NCBI RefSeq assembly: GCF_036324505.1
Contig: NC_086360.1
Location: 6,865,226-6,929,225 of the forward strand
Direction of reading: 5' to 3'
DNA from: Eleginops maclovinus
Taxonomy: Eukaryota; Chordata; Actinopteri; Perciformes; Eleginopidae
Length of the DNA stretch: 64,000 nucleotides
The notes under the pieces are model-generated. The model ran no database searches, was not told the origin of the DNA, and saw only the letters and a list, made by a program, of their open reading frames with translations. Shown one piece after another: positions 50,727-64,000 of this stretch. Position 1 is the stretch's first letter; each line of letters opens with the position of its first letter. The position numbers and the translations under genes are program-made.

Positions 50727-50951
50727 CAGCTCCGGAAAATTGAAAATTGAGACCACTCACTTAAATCTCAATCTCTACATGTATGGCAGCCATTCAAGTG
50801 TCTGTTGAATTCCCACACAAATAAAAAGTGTCAGTACTTTAGAGAATACAATAAAACATTTTTTAATCATTTTAATAATTGTAATAGACATACCTATTAA
50901 TAATAAAACAAGAGAAAGTGATAATGCTGAAGTGGTTATTTTCTGCGGCTG
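50727..50951. mobile_element. Tc1-type miniature element
   Basis: 225 bp between TA at 50725-50726 and TA at 50952-50953. The left end is CAGCTCCGGAAAATTG and the right end, on the other strand, CAGCCGCAGAAAATAA, with the GACCACT or AACCACTT phrase following in both. TA target sites and CAGC ends fit the Tc1/mariner superfamily. It encodes no transposase. Confidence 0.7.
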
Positions 50952-51026
50952 TATACCAATATGTATCCAGCGTCAAAGTTGGGAATTACTGTTCTTGTAG
51001 AATGTGTAGATTCCATGTTGCTTTAA

Positions 51027-51238
51027 AGGGCCCTATTTTTCCCTTTCCTGTATTGTGTTTTTATAACATAATGACATCAATATGTAACACAACAGAGCTA
51101 ACCAATCACAGGAGACTGGGCTCTGTTTTTTGTCAGAGAGTGCTGCAGTACAGGCAGTATGAGAAAAATAAAGACCTTTTTGAACATTAAATCATGGAGA
51201 CATGACACAATAGAGGCACTAAATACAAAGGACTCCTT
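51027..51238 (+). mobile_element. TTAA-family element, internally deleted copy (H)
   Basis: 212 bp between TTAA at 51023-51026 and TTAA at 51239-51242. Has the left-end AGGGCCCTATTTTTCCC and CCTTTCCTGTATTGTGT pieces and the right-half pieces, with the middle removed. Confidence 0.82.
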
Positions 51239-51242
51239 TTAA

Positions 51243-54072
<2,830 letters not shown>

Positions 54073-54168
54073 AGGGGGTAAGGACTTGGAAAAGCAGAGG
54101 GTGAAAATGTGTGGGTGTTGGAGTGTTGGGGGGTTATGACTGGACTGTGAAGATGAGAAAGGACTGGC

Positions 54169-54318
<150 letters not shown>

Positions 54319-54508
54319 TGGTGTGTGCATTGTAGCATATGTGTGTTTCACTGCAGATTTGTGTGAGCATGCGCAAAAGGGAATATGTAAGTGTGTATAC
54401 AAATCTTAATCACAAAGAGGTCTCATTCAATGCCTTTTTATTTCAATTTATTTTTCAATCTATAAACAAATCCAGCTACTTCGATATTGTTATATGGTTA
54501 TGAAAGGA

Positions 54509-54762
54509 ATTCTGATTGGTCAACCACTTAGAGATGTCCCACCCCTTAGCCTTTCATGTAAAATGTGTTGGAGCGCTACCCAATAGAAGAGCGAGTGTTT
54601 CATAGTTGTGTGACTATGTTACGGAAGTAAACAACGTATTCAAAACGAGGCGATTCAGGTGGGGGGGAAAGAAACTCCCTCTGATGTGAACTTTGCGATT
54701 TTAACCTTGGAGACCATTTACATGCACTGTCACCTATATTATCAAAGAATAATAGAGCCTCT
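54509..54762 (-). mobile_element. TTAA-family element, partial copy (I)
   Basis: Begins inside the family (TCTGATTGGTCAACCACTTA) and runs to AATAATAGAGCCTC next to TTAA at 54763-54766. The far end is missing. Confidence 0.75.
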
Positions 54763-54766
54763 TTAA

Positions 54767-55562
54767 TAGACCCAACTTTGTGCACAGGGACATTGTCATG
54801 CTGAAAAAGAGAAACAAAAGTTGAAAGCACATTTTTGACTAAAATATCATGGTGCAATTAATCATTAATATTTACATTCACTGAAACTTAAAAACAAACA
54901 ATGACAGACCAGAATAGTTTCAATGTAGTCCATCCCATTTCTTTTGTATGCCATATTATAATTTCAATGTAACTTAATGTAAAATTAGTTTTAAAACTGT
55001 AACTAATTATATAATTTGTAACTAACTACATACGATGAATCAAATCCAGCACCTTATACAGTACCTCTATCGCTTTGAGAAAGTAGGCTACATAATTAAA
55101 CATATCCAGACTACAAATGAAGGAAGTGTTTGTTTGTGAAATATTTGCATCTCATAGTGTATTTTTGTGCAGAAAACACAAACCTCAAACCTCAGATGGT
55201 GAAGCCGAGACTGTGGATGGGAGGGTCAGATTGAGCAGCATGCCAGTGTTGGCTCTGCTCTGGGCTGTAGCGGGGACAAAGCACAGGCTGAAATGTTAAA
55301 CCAAGGTCCTTTGTGTTATTGCTGACATTATGTTTCATTCCCTAATTCCCCCCCGGCGTGCACTTTTGATGATCGTACAGCACACGCAGACACAGACACT
55401 GAGTGGGCGTAGTGGAGTAGGACAGATAATGACCAGTACTTGTGCCGTAATAGTCACTAACGCCAGAACAGCGGGGGATTTGACCCTTTCCCTTCAGCTG
55501 CATGTTCCTCATCGTAAAATGTGGAATCTGTTGTAAATGTCTTACTTTTGTAGGAAAGGAAT
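54767..55562. other. Non-coding
   Basis: No gene recognised. Confidence 0.45.
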
Positions 55563-55566
55563 TTAA

Positions 55567-55939
55567 AAAGCCCTATTGTGCTTCTTGAGATGTTCCCTTT
55601 CCTGTAGTGTTTTATATAGCTTTATGTGAATTTAAATGGTCTGCAAAGAATAAAATCCCAAAGTTCACGGTAGAGTTTACACTCCCTCCCTGCCTGAAAG
55701 CACTTCAAAAGTGGTGGAACATTTCCGACATCTCTTAGCGGTTGACCAATCACAACAGAGCCGGCCAGCTAACCAATCAGAGAAGTCTGGGCTCTGGTTT
55801 CAGACAGAGGGTGAAAAGAGGTGCTGCAGCACAGGCAGTATGAGAAAAATAAAGAGCTTTTTGAACATTAAACCATGGAAACATGTTACGGTGGAGGCAC
55901 AAAATACTGATATGAACCTAAAAATGAGCAGATGTTCTC
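55567..55939 (+). mobile_element. TTAA-family element (copy J)
   Basis: About 373 bp after TTAA at 55563-55566. The left end is AAAGCCCTATTGTGC. The right end is more decayed and is followed by TTGA, a changed TTAA. Includes the ACCAATCA and AATAAAGAGC segments shared with copy C. Confidence 0.78.
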
Positions 55940-56228
55940 TTGAATAAAATAAGCATAATATCTTCAAATCCCAGTGTGATAGGAATACATTTCCCAAACG
56001 CATAATTTTGAGGAATAAAAGAAAAACTACCCGCTTCAGTTAAAAATAATGAGTCGTGAAAAAGACACAAAACATCAAAGTTGCTAAACAGTTAAACTAT
56101 GACGTAGAAGTTGCTGTAAAGCACTGTCAAGTGGATTGGAGCTGCATATTCAGGTGATGTTTCTTTCATCAGTTACCTCTTTGCTCTTTCACACATTTAG
56201 TTTTTATAAAACAGAATTGAATCACATC
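55940..56228. other. Non-coding spacer
   Basis: No feature recognised. Confidence 0.4.
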
Positions 56229-56837
56229 TTAAAGGTCTCCTATTATGCTATATTCAAACAATATATTGTAGGGCAATATCTATACAAAACATGTCTGAAG
56301 TGTTTTGCTCGAAATACCAAACAGATCACCCATTGCAGCCATGCCTCATCCCCCTCTATCTCAGCCCTGTTCCTGAAGTGCTGATTCTGTGGCTGTCGCT
56401 TTAAATTTGAGCTGAGCTGAAGCTGGCCACGCCCCTTTGGAGCATCATGCAGCTCGCTCTCCTCTGTGAAAGTTTTCTACCAGGAGAAACTCAGCTAAAC
56501 GCTGCCGTGATTAAACACCACGTTATGTTCCAAACCACATCAAGCATTATTTCTGAAACACTTACCAGTGTTTACCACTAGAACAGAGACATTATATGTA
56601 TTATATACAACAACTCTGAGTCCCTCCCAGTGATGGGCAAGTTACCTCCAAAATGTAATACAATACATATTACTTATTACAGTCTTTTTTCAAGTAATAA
56701 GTTACATTACATTATTACTGTCTCTGAACTGTAATGCGTTACACTACGTTTGCATTACTTTGAGTTACTTTCACCAAAATAACCTCAAAAGTATGGCTTT
56801 ATGCTAAAATGTAGTTTATTGCAGCTCATTAATTAAA

Positions 56838-56856
56838 GCTATCTATCTATCTATCT
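56838..56856. repeat. (ATCT)n microsatellite
   Basis: About four to five ATCT units inside the nested element, preceded by AATTAAAG. It could be a LINE tail. Confidence 0.8.
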
Positions 56857-57136
56857 GGTGTGTGTTATTAATAACATGTTAGTGGAGCCTCTGCACGGCC
56901 CTGTGACCTGCTGTATATAAATGAGTCTCTATGGCAGCGTTAGCTCACCTTGTCATTGGTGTGTTAACGGGGATTTGGCTGACAAGCTTTCTAAAAGCCG
57001 GTGATTCCATAGAGGACAGAGGCTGCATTTCTGCAACACTCTGCCAGTCTCTGAACTTCAAGCAGCAGACCCAGAGAAAGTTACCTTCTGTTGCTTCGGC
57101 CTGCGCGCACTCCTGTCTTTTTCTTTTCTTTTCTCC

Positions 57137-57199
57137 GAGCCTGCAGCTCTGCATTGTGAGCCTGCAGCTCTGCATTGTGAGCCTGCAGCTCTGCATTGT
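57137..57199. repeat. Three tandem copies of a 21-bp unit
   Basis: GAGCCTGCAGCTCTGCATTGT is repeated exactly three times, at 57137-57157, 57158-57178 and 57179-57199. It lies inside the nested element. Confidence 0.95.
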
Positions 57200-57574
57200 G
57201 AATCTGTTTCTGCAGCCCTCTTAACGAATAGTAAACAGGCTTACTGAGTTACTATTCTACCCGCACAATTGTTTCTCTGGTGTCGGAATGTCTTGCAATG
57301 TTTGTGAATTCTTAGAAACAGAACACCACATCATTTCAGGTTAAAATGTGTTGTAACTGCGTTACTGAGAATTGTAACAGGTATTATGACGTCATAACCG
57401 AAGCAAATCTGGATCAGGTAGTTTGTACCCCCGTTTTTAGAGTTGTGGGTAAGGAGGAAAAGAGAGAGGGTTGCATTTTCTGACACTTTGTGGGTCTATT
57501 TAAACACCGGGGCGGGGACACATATTTATGTATAAAAGACAGCAGAAAGTGCATTTTGCATAATAGATCTTTAA

Positions 57575-60233
<2,659 letters not shown>

Positions 60234-60235
60234 TA

Positions 60236-60435
60236 CAGTGGGGCAAAAAAGTATTTAGTCAGCCACCAATTGTGCAAGTTCTCCCATTTAAAAAGATGAG
60301 AGAGGCCTGTAATTTGTATCATAGGTATACCTCAACTATGAGAGACAGAATGAGAAAAGAAAATCCAGAAAATCACATTGTAGGATTTTTAAAGAATTTA
60401 TTTTCTAATGATTGTGGAAAATAAGTATTTGGTCA
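60236..60435 (+). repeat. Left terminal inverted repeat of the Tc1-like element
   Basis: Matches the reverse complement of 61642-61840 over about 200 bp. It contains GTGCAAGTTCTCCCATTTAA near the tip and AAGTATTTGGTCA at the inner end, both of which occur again in the right repeat. Confidence 0.92.
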
Positions 60436-61474
60436 ATAACAAAAGTTCATCTGAATACTTTGTTATATACCCTTTGTTGGCAATGACAGAGGTCAAACGT
60501 TTTCTGGAAGTCTTCACAAGGTTTCCACACACTGTTGCTGGTATTTTGGCCCATTCCTCCATGCAGATCTCCTCTAAAGCAGTGATGTTTTGGGGCTGTC
60601 GCTGGGCAACACGGACTTTCAACTCCCTCCAAAGATTTTCTATGGGGTTGAGATCTGGAGACTGGCTAGGCCACTCCAGGACCTAGAAATGCTTCTTATG
60701 AAGCCACTCCTTCGTTGCCCTGGCGGTGTGTTTGGGATCATTGTCATGCTGAAAGACCCAGCCACGCTTCATCTTCAGTGCCCTTGCTGATGGAAGGAGG
60801 TTTTCACTCAAAATCTCACGATACATGGCCCCATTCATTCTTTCCTTTACACGGATCAGTCGTCCTGGTCCCTTTGCAGAAAAACAGCCCCAAAGCATGA
60901 TGTTTCCACCCCCATGCTTCACAGTAGGTATGGTGTTCTTTGGATGCAACTCTGCATTCTTTCTCCTCCAAACACGACGAGTTGAGTTTTTACCAAAAAG
61001 TTCTATTTTGGTTTCATCTGACCATATGACATTCTCCCAATCCTCTTCTGGATCATCCAAATGCCCTCTAGCAAACTTCAGACGGGCCTGGACATGTACT
61101 GGCTTAAGCAGGGGGACACGTCTGGAACTGCAGGATTTAAGTCCCTGGCGGCGTAGTGTGTTACTGATGGTAGCCTCTGTTACTTTGGTCCCAGCTCTCT
61201 GCAGGTCATTCACTAGGTCCCCCCGTGTGGTTCTGGGATTTTTGCTCACCGTTCTTGTGATCATTTTGACCCCACGGGGTGAGATCTTGCGTGGAGCCCC
61301 AGATGGAGGGAGATTAGCAGTGGTCTTGTATGTCTTCCATTTTCGAATAATTGCTCCCACAGTTGATTTCTTCACACCAAGCTGCTTATCTATTGCAGAT
61401 TCAGTTTTCCCAGCCTGGTGCAGGTCTACAATGTTGTCTCTGGTCTCCTTTGACAGCTCTTTGGTCTTGGCCAT
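60398..61474 (-). pseudogene. Tc1-family transposase with one premature stop
   Basis: Cuts and pastes the element at TA sites. From the ATG at 61474 a paired-type helix-turn-helix DNA-binding region covers about residues 1-110, with a GAPRKISPR basic link near 59-67. The catalytic aspartates are D153 in WSDETK and D244 in HDNDPKH. A TAG at codon 264 (60683-60685) stands where family members usually have a lysine codon, one base different. The same frame then continues with [18 protein letters not shown], which supplies the glutamate at position 279. This gives DD34E spacing, so without the stop the catalytic triad would be complete. After GYITKYS the frame runs on to 60398, longer than expected, possibly because the usual stop is changed. 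As it stands only 263 residues, without the glutamate, can be made. Confidence 0.92.
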
Positions 61475-61641
61475 AGTGGAGTTTGGAGTATGACTGTTTG
61501 AGGTTGTGGACAGGTGTCTTTTATACTGATAACGAGTTCAAAAAGGTGCCATTAATACAGGTAACGAGTGGAGGACAGAGGAGCCTCTTAAAGAAGAAGT
61601 TACAGGTCTGTGAGAGCCAGAAATCTTGCTTGTTTGTAGGT

Positions 61642-61840
61642 GACCAAATACTTATTTTGCCGAGGAATTTACCAATTAATTCATTAAAAATCCTACAATG
61701 TGATTTCCTGGTTTTTTTTTTCTCATTCTGTCTCTCATAGTTGAGGTATACCTATGATGAAAATTACAGCCATCTCTCATCTTTTTAAATGGGAGAACTT
61801 GCACAATTGGTGGCTGACTAAATACTTTTTTGCCCCACTG
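61642..61840 (-). repeat. Right terminal inverted repeat of the Tc1-like element
   Basis: Reverse-complement partner of the left repeat. The inner end carries TGACCAAATACTTATTTTGC. Confidence 0.92.
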
Positions 61841-61842
61841 TA

Positions 61843-62997
61843 GCTGTAGGCAAATCTTTGCTTTACATGGCTTGTAGTTTCATTTCGGTAACTTCATATT
61901 TGGTCCAAGTAATGCCTCAGCAGTCTCCTTATGCACAAGCAGACAATGGCTTTTTGAATGTTACACTGTAGACCCAAATAAATACGCGGTAGAGTGTAGT
62001 TCCTTGTAATTTCGGACAGCTGTTGTTCTTATCGCAGCTCATTTTAACATTTACTCTGATGTTTTACTATTCTCACATTAGCCTCCTGACCACAGTCTCT
62101 GTGTGGCGACAGGGGCTTCAAGATGTTTTCAAATCTCTTCTCCTAATGTCTTGCTGGGGGTGGCCATCTGTTTCTGCATCTCCCACCGAAGCTGTGCCGG
62201 GGACGGGCTCCTGGCTCTGGTCTTCACTCGGCTTCTGTTGGGGGTAATAATGTGCGCTGGTTCTGGGAGCCCAACTGGTGTCCATGAGTTTGTCCTTTAC
62301 CGCCACTCATCCTTGTCCCAGTCACGCCACAGCTAGGGCAGAGAGCCATGCCGTGATGGAGTGGACTTCAGGGGGCTGCTTTCATCGCTGAGAGGGGAAT
62401 CTGGGCAGCCAAAGTGGAGTCACTCTCTCCACACTGCAGCATCTGCCCTCCTTAGCATCTTATCTCACATTGTAATGTTTGTCGTTTTAGGCTCTTATCT
62501 CTACACTCTCATCCAAAGGGGCATGTTCAGATCATGATTAAGCTTTAGGGGGAAATAACACTTGCACAGTTGCAGGTGTAAACATGTCCATGCATCCGGA
62601 TAAATCACAATTTTCATTGGAAGATTTTTAAATACATTTCTCTGTTGTTTTATCATCCTTTTTATTCTTTACTTCTTCCACTTGTGGCAGTCATCTTACT
62701 GAAATCAACTTGGGTTGGTTGAAAGAAAACTAGAAATTTAACATCATTGTAAAGTCAAAGGCTTTGATATTAAACATTGGCATCTGGCCAGAAATGTCTC
62801 CAATCTGACAGGCTGATAAGATGCCACACTGGATATCATTCATTGTCAAAGCAAAAACAAAGGTCCGAGGCTGAAATAGCCATTGCTCCATAGCATAATA
62901 CTCTCATATAGTGAGGGTGGGGTTAGAAAACAGGCACAGGTAGATGTGACAATCAAAACTAACTTTACTTCTGGAACCAAACTATTTTAAAGTTCAT
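61843..62997. other. Non-coding; candidate unique block 62090-62460
   Basis: No gene recognised. The 62090-62460 block is less AT-rich and unique here. Open frames on both strands lack domains. Confidence 0.35.
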
Positions 62998-63092
62998 AAA
63001 GGGGCCTTATTGTGCTTTTTTTAGGTTTTCCCTTCCTGTACCTTTATGTATATGTGCATGTAAATGGTCTGACATTACACTGGCACTAGTAC
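62998..63092 (+). mobile_element. TTAA-family element, left-end fragment (K)
   Basis: AAAGGGGCCTTATTGTGC, then TTTCCCTTCCTGTACC and CATGTAAATGGTCTG match the family's left part. The preceding site is TCAT, not TTAA, and the right part is absent. Confidence 0.65.
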
Positions 63093-63227
63093 ATGATGAG
63101 GTAACCGCCAGGGTTCAAATGTTTTCCTGGGAGAAAAAATGAAATGCAAAGTTATTTCTTTATTGTTTTAAAGAATGTTTTGGGGGGCTATTACAAGTAA
63201 AAGCTAGCCTGGGCACACACAATTGGC

Positions 63228-63355
63228 AGGGCTCAACCTGAGGGGCGGGATAAACGGTTGTCTATCAAATTCCCTCTGCACGCAATAGGATAGCGCTACA
63301 ACCAATCAGAGCAATGAAGAAGGTGAAGTAGTCAGAGCGGCAGAAAAAAGTCCAT
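63228..63355. repeat. Possible interspersed repeat, class unknown
   Basis: GGTTGTCTATCAAATTCCCT and AGGATAGCGCTACAACCAAT resemble a dispersed fish repeat known to me by phrasing only. There is no second copy in this window. Confidence 0.35.
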
Positions 63356-64000
63356 GGGCAACTGTTCCGCGTATGGTGTGTTGTGTATGGCTAAGTTAAA
63401 GTTTCTTTATGAAACAAAACTGACAAGATGTTTTGTGTTTTTTCTAGATCGACAGCGATACCGGTCCATCTGTATGTCCATGCAACTGTCCAAAGATTGC
63501 ACAGCATTCTCACTGTAAGTAAATAAATGTGGCAACAAGAAAGTTGTGTTTTACATTTATATGTTGGTGTGTTGTGAGCATTACATGAGCACTTAGTGAA
63601 CCAACAGTTAAATCTTGTTATTTTTATATTCTGAGCCCGTCCTCACTAAAAATGACCAATAAAGGTCTGTGCATGATAAAAGATCCTTTTACCCATTTCA
63701 AATGATCATTCATGATGACGCTCTGAATAAAAATAAAATGCCCAAAAGTATTACTACAAAAACCAGTTTAATTTCAGGCAGAAACAGCAAATAAAAAGGG
63801 AGATGGTGAAGGAGTTCTGATTTTAATCTCCTTCTCCACTTTGTTTTATAGTTTCATTAACCACAAACAGGCTTCTACTTCACATATTACTTACTTCCTT
63901 GTCACGTCTGTGAAGGACACTGTAGACACTTTATTTCAGTTTTTTCATTCAACTTATCTAGTTTGCTTTTGGTTTGTGTGGCCAGTCACGTAATCAGAAA
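63356..64000. other. Non-coding
   Basis: No feature recognised to the end of the window. Confidence 0.45.

Larger units (their letters stand above)
56628..57392 (+). mobile_element. Nested element, hAT-like left end, right end unclear
   Basis: Begins CAGTGATGGGCAAGTTAC followed by AT-rich sequence with ATTACTTATTACA and related repeats, then an unrelated GC-richer middle. The outer element seems to resume at about 57390 with GACGTCATAACCG. A CAGTGATGGG end is common among hAT-like elements. No matching right end or target duplication can be seen, so limits are approximate. Confidence 0.45.
56233..57570 (+). mobile_element. TTAA-flanked element with nested insertion
   Basis: The outer element starts AGGTCTCCTATTATGC after TTAA at 56229-56232 and ends GCATAATAGATCT before TTAA at 57571-57574. 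The ends are inverted repeats and resemble those of the smaller TTAA family (AGGGGCCCTATTATGC). A second element interrupts it at about 56628. No transposase is encoded. Confidence 0.75.
60236..61840 (-). mobile_element. Tc1-like DNA transposon, full length
   Basis: 1605 bp between TA at 60234-60235 and TA at 61841-61842. It has long terminal inverted repeats of about 200 bp, 60236-60435 and 61642-61840, both starting CAGTGGGGCAAAAAAGTATT and differing by only a few substitutions and small indels. It encodes a Tc1-family transposase on the minus strand, interrupted by one stop. The structure is otherwise complete, so it could still be moved if an active transposase of the same family exists elsewhere. 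Confidence 0.95.

Noticed and set aside
60825..61493. 222-codon plus-strand frame
   Set aside because: It is antisense to the Tc1 transposase.

Overview
The window looks like nuclear DNA from a ray-finned fish, probably a percomorph. The signs are several copies of a Rex3-type (RTE clade) retrotransposon, a Tc1-like DNA transposon, an L2-like LINE remnant, many small TTAA-flanked elements, and very long (GT)n tracts in an AT-rich background. I found no convincing host protein-coding gene, no tRNA or rRNA gene and no CRISPR array. Every long open frame with recognisable protein content belongs to a transposable element. The rest reads as a gene desert or a very large intron, with a few less AT-rich, non-repetitive blocks that may be conserved non-coding elements. 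That last point cannot be tested from one sequence.

Layout. 0.5-2.0 kb: a 5'-truncated, internally deleted Rex3 copy with an 11-bp target duplication. 7.8-8.7 kb: a poly-G run, a degenerate minisatellite and an AT repeat. 10.4-11.0 kb: an unclassified foldback element. 11.1-14.5 kb: the most complete Rex3 copy, reverse transcriptase motifs present, endonuclease part broken. 22.0-22.2 kb: a 140-bp Rex3 tail with a perfect 13-bp target duplication. 35.8-36.5 kb: an L2-like LINE remnant. 46.1-48.4 kb: a Rex3 copy whose reverse transcriptase core is deleted in frame. 49.3-49.9 kb: a hAT-type non-autonomous element with a perfect 8-bp duplication. 50.7-51.0 kb: a Tc1-type miniature element. 56.2-57.6 kb: a TTAA-flanked element with another mobile element nested in it. 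60.2-61.8 kb: a complete-length Tc1-like transposon with 200-bp inverted repeats, whose transposase has one premature stop. At least eleven copies or fragments of one TTAA-flanked family are scattered from 16 kb to 63 kb on both strands.

How the parts relate. Rex3 encodes its own endonuclease and reverse transcriptase, and its copies here end in ATGG/GATG tails. No copy in the window is intact, so the short tails and the RT-deleted copy must have been made or maintained by an active element elsewhere. The TTAA family and the 56.2 kb element share similar ends, which suggests they were moved by one transposase not present here. I did not find a new biological system. The best leads are the in-frame RT-deleted Rex3, the foldback element at 10.4 kb, the TTAA family with shared ends, and two strong hairpins at 29.35 kb and 31.84 kb.
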